From: Atopobiaceae bacterium
GTDB taxonomy: Bacteria; Actinomycetota; Coriobacteriia; Coriobacteriales; Atopobiaceae
Direction of reading: 5' to 3'
Assembly (NCBI GenBank): GCA_017510875.1
Contig: JAFWLX010000305.1
Location: forward strand, 1-14,640
Length of the DNA stretch: 14,640 nucleotides
This document shows positions 1-5,503 of this stretch, one piece after another; the first letter of the stretch is position 1, and every line of letters begins with the position of its first letter. Below the pieces are notes generated by a model, which was not told where the DNA came from, made no database searches, and saw nothing but the letters and a program-made list of their open reading frames with translations. Both the position numbers and the translations under genes were made by a program.

Positions 1-190
1 TGGGACTCCGGCTTCGGCTCACGCTCCGCCCTTACGGCGCGGCAGCTGCGGACTTTTGTACGAACCCTTCGGGTCTTGACATGCCACTGGCATGTCAAGC
101 AGACAGTCCTCGCTAAGCGCCGCGCCGACGGGCGGAGCAGCCTCAGAGTCGTCCCAAAGGTAGCCGTCCGGCCGGACCCTGAGGGACGGC
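1..190. repeat. MITE-like nested palindrome, copy A (left end outside window)
   Basis: This shares about 137 nt (12 to 148) with copy B (4501-4639) at roughly 95% identity by eye, with two single-base indels. The shared core holds the perfect 12-1-12 palindrome (75-99) and the flanking stem halves with GCTCCGCCC and GGGCGGAGC. Beyond position 148 the match to B's right terminal repeat falls to about 21/32 positions, so the ends belong to a diverged subfamily. The first bases TGGGAC pair with GTCCCA at 151-156, so the left arm continues outside the window. The right boundary is uncertain, and position 190 is where a GCCGTCC/GGACGGC pairing (163-169 with 184-190) ends. It lies directly downstream of ettA and no protein is encoded. 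Confidence 0.7.
75..99. repeat. perfect 12-1-12 bp palindrome in copy A core
   Basis: The arm CTTGACATGCCA is followed by one C and its exact reverse complement. The same 25-bp palindrome recurs unchanged at 4565-4589 in copy B. It forms the apex of the element's nested stems. Confidence 0.9.
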
Positions 191-236
191 GCGCCCGAGC
201 CCCTTCTGTTACAGCCTCCTATTGTGATGGTATATG

Positions 237-1916
237 CTAGCCCCTCGTGAGCTTGCGATGCAGGCGGTGGGGCTTGCTGGCCTCGGGACCCAGGCGCTTC
301 TCGCGGTCGGCCTGGTAGCTATCGAAGTTGCCCTCAAACCAGTGCCAGCGGCCGGGGTTCTCGTCGTCGCCCTCCCAGGCAAGGATATGCGTGGCCACGC
401 GGTCAAGGAACCAGCGGTCGTGGCTTACCACAACCGAGCAGCCCGGGAATCGCTCGAGGGCGTCTTCCAGACTCTCTAGCGTCTCGACGTCCAGGTCGTT
501 GGTGGGCTCGTCCAAAAGCAGCAGGTTGCCACCCTGCTTGAGGGTGAGCGCCAAGTTCAGACGGTTACGCTCGCCACCACTTAGCACGCCGGCGCGCTTC
601 TGCTGGTCCTGCCCCTTGAAGCCAAAGCTGGCCACGTAGGCGCGACTGGGAATCTCGGTAGTGCCTACCTGGATGTAGTCGTTGCCGTCCGAGACCACCT
701 CCCACAGAGTCTTGTCAGGGTCAATGCCCGCACGCATCTGGTCGACGTAAGAGATCTTCACGCTCTCCCCCACCTCAAGCGTGCCATCGTCGATGGGTTC
801 AAGCCCCACAATGGCCTTGAGCAGCGTGGACTTGCCCACACCGTTGGGGCCGATGATGCCTACGATACCGTTGCGCGGCAGGCTGAAGGAAAGGTCGTCG
901 ATAAGCACGCGGTCACCAAAGCCCTTGCGCAGGTGCTGAGCCTCCAACACCTTGGCGCCCAGACGCGGTCCTGCGGGAATCTGAATCTCTGAGAAGTCCA
1001 GCTTCTTGGAGGCCTCTGCCTCGGCTGCCATCTGCTCGTAGCGGGCAAGACGAGCCTTACCCTTGGCCTGGCGGGCCTTGGCACCGCTACGCACCCACTC
1101 AAGCTCGCGCTTGAGCTTCTTGGCACGCTTGGCATCCTGCTGGCTCTGTAGCTCCAGGCGTGCGGCCTTCTTCTCAAGATAGGTTGAGTAGTTGCCCTCG
1201 TAGGGATAGAGCTGGCCGCGGTCCACCTCGCAGATCCACTCGGCTACATCGTCAAGGAAGTAACGATCGTGTGTGACAGCCATGACGGCACCAGGATAGC
1301 GATGAAGGAACTGCTCGAGCCACAGCACGCTCTCGGCATCCAAGTGGTTGGTAGGCTCGTCCAAAAGCAGCAGGTCAGGAGCCTCAAGCAAAAGGCGGCA
1401 CAGGGCCACGCGACGCCGCTCGCCACCCGAGAGCACGCTCACAGGCGTATCGGGGTCGGGGCACTGCAGCGCATCCATAGCCTGCGAGAGCTGGCTGTCC
1501 AGGTCCCAACCGTTAGCGGCGTCAATCTCGTCTTGCAGACGACCCATCTCATCCATCAGGCCATCAAAGTCGGCATCGGGCTCGGCCATTTCCATGCTGA
1601 TGGCGTTGAAGCGATCGATCTTGGCAAGCAGCGGGCCAAAGGCCTGCTCGATGTTCTCGCGCACCGTCTTGTCCTCGTCAAGCGGCGGCTCTTGCTGCAA
1701 GAGGCCCACGGTGTAGCCAGGCGAGAGGCGCGCCTCGCCGTTTGAGACATCCTCGAGACCAGCCATGACCTTGAGCAGCGTGGACTTACCCATGCCGTTG
1801 GGTCCTACCACGCCAATCTTTGCCCCAGGGTACACACCCACGGTCACGTCATCGAGAATCACCTTGTCGCCCACTGCCTTGCGGGCCTTGTACATCTGAT
1901 AGATGAATTCTGCCAT
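237..1916 (-). CDS. ettA: EttA, energy-dependent translational throttle protein (ABC-F ATPase)
   Basis: This 559-aa protein is close in length and sequence to E. coli EttA (about 555 aa). EttA is a cytoplasmic ATPase that binds the ribosomal E site and gates the first elongation steps according to ATP/ADP ratio. Two ABC domains are visible. The first has Walker A GPNGMGKST (38-46), signature LSGGERRR (162-169), Walker B ending LLLLDEPTNHLD (182-193, catalytic E187) and H215. The second has GPNGVGKST (356-364), LSGGERNR (445-452), LLLLDEP (465-471, E470) and H499. Between them lies the basic P-site tRNA-interaction linker (about 240-315) with EGNYSTYLEKK and the KARQAKGKARLARYE run. An insert in domain 1 (about 94-140) fits the EttA arm. 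There are no membrane segments. A purine-rich RBS (about 1927-1935) precedes the ATG. The gene starts 20 nt after the toxin stop and probably shares its transcript, since no separate promoter fits that gap. Confidence 0.95.
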   Translation of the reverse strand: MAEFIYQMYKARKAVGDKVILDDVTVGVYPGAKIGVVGPNGMGKSTLLKVMAGLEDVSNGEARLSPGYTVGLLQQEPPLDEDKTVRENIEQAFGPLLAKIDRFNAISMEMAEPDADFDGLMDEMGRLQDEIDAANGWDLDSQLSQAMDALQCPDPDTPVSVLSGGERRRVALCRLLLEAPDLLLLDEPTNHLDAESVLWLEQFLHRYPGAVMAVTHDRYFLDDVAEWICEVDRGQLYPYEGNYSTYLEKKAARLELQSQQDAKRAKKLKRELEWVRSGAKARQAKGKARLARYEQMAAEAEASKKLDFSEIQIPAGPRLGAKVLEAQHLRKGFGDRVLIDDLSFSLPRNGIVGIIGPNGVGKSTLLKAIVGLEPIDDGTLEVGESVKISYVDQMRAGIDPDKTLWEVVSDGNDYIQVGTTEIPSRAYVASFGFKGQDQQKRAGVLSGGERNRLNLALTLKQGGNLLLLDEPTNDLDVETLESLEDALERFPGCSVVVSHDRWFLDRVATHILAWEGDDENPGRWHWFEGNFDSYQADREKRLGPEASKPHRLHRKLTRG

Positions 1917-1936
1917 TAGGTGGTTTCCCTTCTCTG

Positions 1937-2230
1937 CTAGTTCTCGCCAAAACGCTTACGTGGGCCTCTTCGTTGGTCTTCAAGATACCTGATGTATACC
2001 AGATGTTCATCGTCATGGACGGTATAGTAGATGCCCCATTTCTTTACATAGACCACTCTACAGATAAACGGGAGGCGAGCAGCCTCGTAGGTAGGATCGT
2101 ACACACTTCCCCTGTACGGCGTCGTCTGGAGCAAATCGATGGTCTTGCGCACCTTCTCGAAGGATGCCTTTGGCATGGTGAGCAGCTTCCTTCTGGCGGC
2201 AGGACTCACGCGAACCTGATAGGCACTCAT
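1937..2230 (-). CDS. RelE/ParE-family type II toxin
   Basis: This 97-aa basic protein has the RelE/ParE size and pattern. The N-terminus YQVRVSPAARRKL is followed by a helix pair (about 20-40), then beta strands RVVYVKK and GIYYTVHDDEHLVYIRYLEDQRR towards the C-terminus. RelE-type members cleave mRNA in the ribosomal A site and ParE-type members inhibit gyrase. The sequence does not decide which applies here, though the many Lys/Arg residues and the C-terminal IRYLEDQRRGP favour a RelE/YoeB-like fold. The ATG overlaps the antitoxin stop (ATGA, 2227-2230), the usual translational coupling of TA pairs. The TAG stop is followed 20 nt later by ettA. The gene looks intact. The toxin family is well supported, while the target is inferred. 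Confidence 0.82.
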   Translation of the reverse strand: MSAYQVRVSPAARRKLLTMPKASFEKVRKTIDLLQTTPYRGSVYDPTYEAARLPFICRVVYVKKWGIYYTVHDDEHLVYIRYLEDQRRGPRKRFGEN

Positions 2231-2517
2231 GCCACGCCTGGCTCCATGGACATGCGCTCACGCTGCACATCCTCCCACGCATAGGTATCACCTTTGAGCC
2301 GGTCAAGCTCGGATTGCATAAGCGTACGGTAAAGCTCCAGCTCCTCCTCTAGCTCTGCCTGGCGTGCAAGGATGTCATCAAATGAATCAGCGTTTATCAC
2401 CACAAGAGAGGACTTGCCGTTTCGTGTAACGTATACCGGCTCTTTTGTACGGTCGCAAAAATCGTAGATAGCACCGATATTGCGCTGAAGATCTGACGAC
2501 GTCTTAATATGCGTCAT
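2227..2517 (-). CDS. Phd/YefM-family antitoxin
   Basis: This is a 96-aa protein starting MTHIKTSSDLQRNIG. The N-terminal half (1-55), with SSDLQRNI, EPVYVTRNGKSSLVVINADSFDDI, matches the Phd/YefM fold, which binds operator DNA. The acidic C-terminal half (EELEEELELYRTLMQSELDRL) is the likely toxin-wrapping helix. An ATG four codons upstream (2529) is possible, but the RBS GGAGG sits 5 nt before the ATG at 2517 and would lie inside that longer reading, so 2517 is preferred. The start codon and RBS lie inside the right-hand part of a perfect 54-bp inverted repeat, consistent with autoregulation. The TGA stop overlaps the toxin ATG. Confidence 0.82.
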   Translation of the reverse strand: MTHIKTSSDLQRNIGAIYDFCDRTKEPVYVTRNGKSSLVVINADSFDDILARQAELEEELELYRTLMQSELDRLKGDTYAWEDVQRERMSMEPGVA

Positions 2518-2564
2518 GCTATCCTCCATTCAGAATATCTTCTGAATGGAGGATAGCATGACGC
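2511..2564. promoter_or_regulatory. perfect 25-4-25 bp inverted repeat, likely TA operator
   Basis: The arm at 2511-2535 (outer end GCGTCATGCT, inner end CATTCAGAA) is exactly reverse-complementary to 2540-2564, with TATC between. It covers the antitoxin start codon, RBS and probable -10 element. Phd/YefM antitoxins bind palindromes at this position, but a 25-bp perfect arm is much longer than the short operator repeats typical of the family. In RNA it would form a hairpin hiding the antitoxin RBS. Confidence 0.75.
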
Positions 2565-2578
2565 ACTCTTTACTACAA
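2550..2578 (-). promoter_or_regulatory. candidate sigma70-type promoter of the TA-ettA operon
   Basis: On the minus strand, TTGTAG (2573-2578) is followed after 17 bp by TATCCT (2550-2555), with an extended TGC immediately before it. The -10 lies inside the left part of the inverted repeat as read in the gene direction, so antitoxin binding would occlude it. The assignment is by eye only and the -35 is a partial match. Confidence 0.4.
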
Positions 2579-2583
2579 GACTC

Positions 2584-4422
2584 TTACATCTCGAGCTTGT
2601 TCACGCGACGGTCGTAGGTGAGCAGACCGTTGGTCTCTTCTTCCACATCTGACAGCTGCGTGTACACGTAGCCGGCAAGGCCCTGCGCCTCTAGTGCATC
2701 CGCCTGGGACAAGAGCTCTTCAAGCGCTGCACGCCAGCCGTCATATGTTTCGTAATCGGCATAGCCATAAGAATGGTCAAGCGAGGAATGGCCTTCTATT
2801 GGCCAGGTGAGGCCACCAAACTCGTTGATCATCTGGATGCGCTGGCCATGCGTGCCCTTTCCGGCGTACGGGTCGTCAAACAGATGGATGCCGCGGAAGT
2901 AGTTGTGCACGGCAAAGACGTCGCCTGCGCCCTGGTCGTACCAGCCGCTCACGGAGGTCACAGGCCGCGACGGATCAAGGTCCCACACCATCTGCGTCAT
3001 GGCTGCCGAGTCAAACTGGCCCCACGACTCGTTGAAGAGCACCCAACCCACTATGCAGGGATGTGCCGAGAGCCGCCGCACCACGTCCTCGCAGGTACGC
3101 ATCCACTCGTGGCGGTAGCCCTCGCTGGATGCGCCCAGGCGAGCTCGACCTTTGTCGGTATCGTCGCGCTGGGAGTTCCAAGACTTGCGCACCAGTGTGG
3201 GAACGTCGCGTGACCAACGGTCGGAGGGAATGTCACCCCCGCTGGGCATGTCTTGCCACACCAACATGCCCATGCGATCGCACAGCGCATAGAAACGCTC
3301 GGACTCTACCTTGATATGCTTGCGTAGCATGTTGAAGCCAGCCCGTTGCGCCGCACGGATGTCTGATGCCATGGCCTCTTGCGATGGCGGCGTGAGCAGG
3401 CCGTCAGGCCAGTAACCCTGATCAAGCAGGCCGCGCAAAAAGAGTGGCTGATGGTTAAGACAGAAGTGCGGCACACCCTGGGAGTCGCGCTCGACACCCA
3501 CGCTCCTGAAGGCCGTATAGCTGCGCACCACGTCGTCACCATAGGTCACCACCACGTCATAGAGCGCCGGCGTCTGCGGCGTCCACAGCCGGAAGTTGGG
3601 AATCTCAAATGAAAGCGTCATGCGTCCGTCCACGCGACGCGACTGTATGCCCGAGGCAACCGGCGTCTCTATGTCAAAGACCTCGACGCTTAGCATGGCA
3701 ATGCCGGTGGCGCGCACCGAGACCGTCAGCTCGCCCGTGAGCATGTTGGGCACCAGCTGCAGCTCGTCAATATGCGTGCTGGGAACAAACTCGAGCCACA
3801 CCGACTGCCAGATACCCGACTGTGCCGTGTACCACATACCGTTGCGCGCCAGGCGCTGCTTGCCGCGTAGTTGGGTACCCTTCTCGCTTGGATCAAACAC
3901 ACAGACGAGCAGCTCGTTTTCACCCTCACGCAAAAGGTGAGTGATGTCGGCCTCAAAGGGCAGGTAGGCGCCCTTGTGCTCGGCTGCCTTGCTGCCGTTG
4001 ACATACACCGCGCAGGCAAAGTCCACGCCGTCAAAGTGCAGGATGCAGCTGCCATGCGCAGGCATCTGCGGACACGCAAAGCTGCGGTGATACCAAAGAA
4101 GCTCGCTTGGCTGCAGCTGGCGACCTACCCCAGAAAGCGATGCCTCGGGCGAGAAGGGCACGCGAATAAGCTGGTCAAACGATGCAGGAGGCTGAGCATC
4201 GCGCCAAGCCTTGCCCGCACGTGTGTTGCGCACAAAGGCGCACTCCCACCAGCCGTCCAACGTCTGCCAGCTATCGCGTGCCAGCAGCGGCCGCGGATGG
4301 CTGGTGTAGGCAAGCGGCGCGTCTTCCAGCGCGTCTCCCCACTCGGTGGTAAGCGGCAGGAGATGCTCGGGCCCATGGTCTTTGGGAATGCTCTTTATCA
4401 CGCGACGAATGTCAAGGTCCAT
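2584..4422 (-). CDS. glycoside hydrolase family 2 protein
   Basis: This 612-aa enzyme is of ordinary length for GH2 (beta-glucuronidase, -galactosidase or -mannosidase type) and probably hydrolyses a beta-glycoside in the cytoplasm, since no signal peptide is seen. The N-terminal jelly-roll (about 45-215) contains LLWYHRSF (108-115) and NGMWYTAQSGIWQSVWLE. An Ig-like domain follows (about 216-310), then the TIM barrel (about 315-612). The catalytic acid/base is E465 in GWVLFNESWG, and the nucleophile is probably E534 in QMINEFGG. The barrel has RAGFNMLRKHIKVESERFY where many beta-galactosidases have an R-x-SHYP motif, so it fits an uncharacterised subgroup and the substrate cannot be named. 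The RBS AAAGGA lies about 7 nt before ATG. Copy B of the palindromic element lies only 26 bp upstream of the start codon. Confidence 0.9.
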   Translation of the reverse strand: MDLDIRRVIKSIPKDHGPEHLLPLTTEWGDALEDAPLAYTSHPRPLLARDSWQTLDGWWECAFVRNTRAGKAWRDAQPPASFDQLIRVPFSPEASLSGVGRQLQPSELLWYHRSFACPQMPAHGSCILHFDGVDFACAVYVNGSKAAEHKGAYLPFEADITHLLREGENELLVCVFDPSEKGTQLRGKQRLARNGMWYTAQSGIWQSVWLEFVPSTHIDELQLVPNMLTGELTVSVRATGIAMLSVEVFDIETPVASGIQSRRVDGRMTLSFEIPNFRLWTPQTPALYDVVVTYGDDVVRSYTAFRSVGVERDSQGVPHFCLNHQPLFLRGLLDQGYWPDGLLTPPSQEAMASDIRAAQRAGFNMLRKHIKVESERFYALCDRMGMLVWQDMPSGGDIPSDRWSRDVPTLVRKSWNSQRDDTDKGRARLGASSEGYRHEWMRTCEDVVRRLSAHPCIVGWVLFNESWGQFDSAAMTQMVWDLDPSRPVTSVSGWYDQGAGDVFAVHNYFRGIHLFDDPYAGKGTHGQRIQMINEFGGLTWPIEGHSSLDHSYGYADYETYDGWRAALEELLSQADALEAQGLAGYVYTQLSDVEEETNGLLTYDRRVNKLEM

Positions 4423-4447
4423 GGGCTGTTCCTTTCGTCAAAAACCA

Positions 4448-4455
4448 ACGAACTC
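4448..4455. repeat. 8-bp target site duplication, left, copy B
   Basis: ACGAACTC directly abuts the left terminal repeat and is repeated exactly at 4683-4690, directly after the right one. Confidence 0.88.
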
Positions 4456-4496
4456 GTTACTGTTCACGGGCAGGCCAGGACGGTGACCCTCGGGGC
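4456..4496 (+). repeat. left terminal inverted repeat, copy B
   Basis: This is the reverse complement of 4642-4682 with one mismatch (A at 4480). The first 62 nt of the element (4456-4517) also match copy C (10844-10905, reversed) at 58/62 positions. Confidence 0.9.
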
Positions 4497-4564
4497 TTCG
4501 CTTCGGCTAAGCGCTCCGCCCTTACGGCGCGGCAGCTGCGGGCTTTTGTTAGAACCCTTCGGGT

Positions 4565-4589
4565 CTTGACATGCCACTGGCATGTCAAG
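4565..4589. repeat. perfect 12-1-12 bp palindrome in copy B core
   Basis: Identical to 75-99. Each arm contains TTGACA, giving two opposed perfect -35-like hexamers, but neither has a -10 match at 16-18 bp. Confidence 0.9.
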
Positions 4590-4641
4590 CAGACAGTCCT
4601 CGCAAAAGCGCCGCGCCGACGGGCGGAGCAGCCTCAGAGGC

Positions 4642-4682
4642 GCCCCGAGGGTCACCGCCCTGGCCTGCCCGTGAACAGTAAC
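4642..4682 (-). repeat. right terminal inverted repeat, copy B
   Basis: This pairs with 4456-4496 at 40/41 positions and ends GTGAACAGTAAC immediately before the right target duplication. Confidence 0.9.
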
Positions 4683-4690
4683 ACGAACTC
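4683..4690. repeat. 8-bp target site duplication, right, copy B
   Basis: ACGAACTC, exact copy of 4448-4455. It also supplies seven of the stem bases of the hairpin at 4684-4702. Confidence 0.88.
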
Positions 4691-4702
4691 CCCCAGAGTT
4701 CG
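4684..4702 (-). terminator. yfbR-like gene terminator hairpin, interrupted by copy B
   Basis: Downstream of the nucleotidase stop, CGAACTC and GAGTTCG form a perfect 7-bp stem with a 5-nt loop. Removing copy B and one target duplication rejoins this hairpin to TTGGTTTTTGACG on the minus strand, giving a classic rho-independent terminator. With the element present the hairpin is followed by TGTTACTGTTC, a poor U-tract. Confidence 0.6.
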
Positions 4703-4712
4703 CCTTCTAACG

Positions 4713-5306
4713 TTACAGCAACTCGTCGAGCGTGCTCCCATAAGACGGAAGAAACTCGCATATGAAGTCGGACACCTCGGGCAGCTCTGCCGCAAGCTCG
4801 TCAATGCGTTGGCGCGTAGAGTCCTCGGCGCGGCTGAACTCGGTATTGCCCGACTGGGCCTCGTCTATGCACTTGATGAGCGCGTTGATCTTGTCGGCAG
4901 CTTTTACCAGCTTGCGCAGGTAGACGTCTTGCGGCGAGTCCTTTGGCTCAAAGAGGGCCTCGTAGATAGGACGAAGGTCGGCCGGCAGCTTTGAGAGCAG
5001 CGTCTGCTCGGCCTCGTGCTCTACCTGCTTGTAGGCGTCGCGTATGCGGCTGTCGTGGTACTTGACCGGCGTGGGCATGTCGCCAGTGATGATCTCGGAG
5101 GCGTCGTGGTAGAGGCCAATAAGCGCTGCCTCGCTTGCATCAAGCGAGCGCCCATAGCGCACATTGCCAATGGTGGCCAGAGCGTGGGCGATCATCGCTA
5201 CCTCAAGCGAGTGCTCGCCAAGGTTTTCAGGTCGCGAGCTGCGCATAAGCGCCCAACGGTCGATGTACTTCATGCGCGAGACAATGGCAAAGAAAGTTGA
5301 CTGCAT
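4713..5306 (-). CDS. yfbR: YfbR-like 5'-deoxynucleotidase (HD domain)
   Basis: This 197-aa cytoplasmic HD-domain protein is collinear with E. coli YfbR (about 199 aa), which removes the 5'-phosphate of deoxyribonucleoside monophosphates in dNTP pool control. The conserved residues are visible: R17-W18 in DRWALMR, H32 in GEHSLEVAMIAHALA, H67-D68 in YHDASE, D76 in TGDMPTPVKY, and D138 in KAADKINALIKC. The C-terminus ESDFICEFLP-like segment (VSDFICEFLPSYGSTLDEL) also matches the family. The RBS GAGGAA ends just before the ATG. It is transcribed divergently from the exported-protein operon at 5504. Its 3' terminator has been split by copy B, so read-through into the GH2 gene is possible. Another YfbR-like phosphohydrolase with different nucleotide preference cannot be excluded. 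Confidence 0.88.
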   Translation of the reverse strand: MQSTFFAIVSRMKYIDRWALMRSSRPENLGEHSLEVAMIAHALATIGNVRYGRSLDASEAALIGLYHDASEIITGDMPTPVKYHDSRIRDAYKQVEHEAEQTLLSKLPADLRPIYEALFEPKDSPQDVYLRKLVKAADKINALIKCIDEAQSGNTEFSRAEDSTRQRIDELAAELPEVSDFICEFLPSYGSTLDELL

Positions 5307-5503
5307 GGTTCCTCAATTCTTGCGGTAAATGATTCATCGCCTTCCATCATGCCACGACCTGCAGACAGTAAGTGTGGAGCAGCAGGCGTGCCAGCAGCGT
5401 GTCACCAGAAACGCCCCATGACACACGTCTCCCCGCCCAACACCAAATAGTTAATTATGGTAAACTTATTGCCTTGAACGTAGCTTATTTGATTGGAGCA
5501 CTT
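5307..5503. promoter_or_regulatory. divergent intergenic region
   Basis: These 197 bp separate the nucleotidase gene (minus) and the exported-protein operon (plus), so promoters for both should lie here. The part at 5446-5498 is markedly AT-richer than the surroundings. No hexamer pair was convincing enough to place a promoter on either strand. Confidence 0.4.

Larger units (their letters stand above)
4456..4682. mobile_element. MITE-like element copy B, 227 bp, complete
   Basis: This non-coding element has 41-bp terminal inverted repeats (4456-4496 and 4642-4682) that match at 40/41 positions and start GTTACTGTTCACGGGCAGGC. It is bounded by a perfect 8-bp direct repeat. Inside, the strand keeps folding back. 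GCTCCGCCC/GGCGCGGC (4513-4533) pairs with 4610-4629, GCTTTTG (4542-4548) with CAAAAGC (4603-4609), and the apex is the 12-1-12 palindrome at 4565-4589. There is no transposase, so mobility would need a helper in trans. Target duplications of 8 bp occur in several families (IS66, ISL3, IS256, IS1595), and the family here is not identified. Confidence 0.88.

Noticed and set aside
75..99. Palindrome as a LexA/SOS box
   Set aside because: It does not fit the actinobacterial/Gram-positive CGAAC-N4-GTTCG pattern, and it lies inside a repeat away from a promoter.
208..221. GTTACAGCCTCCTA near copy A resembles GTTACGCCTCCTA (10911-10923) beside copy C
   Set aside because: It is short, carries an indel, and lies outside the element in copy C. 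It could be chance, and copy B lacks it.
2227..2529. Longer antitoxin reading from the ATG at 2529
   Set aside because: The GGAGG that best serves as RBS would then be inside the gene, and the extra four residues have no support.
2558..2617. 19-codon plus-strand frame beginning MTHSLLQ with a mirrored RBS and ATG
   Set aside because: Its RBS and start exist only because the inverted repeat mirrors the antitoxin start. The rest is antisense to the GH2 3' end.
3871..4569. Plus-strand frame running through the GH2 start and into copy B
   Set aside because: It is antisense to GH2 and enters the non-coding palindromic element. It has no family resemblance.
4565..4589. Opposed TTGACA hexamers in the palindrome as divergent promoters
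   Set aside because: No -10-like hexamer occurs 16-18 bp away on either strand. The hexamers follow from the palindrome itself.
5372..5503. N-terminal extension of the exported protein from 5372
   Set aside because: It would bury the signal peptide behind 44 residues. GGAG at proper spacing supports the start at 5504.
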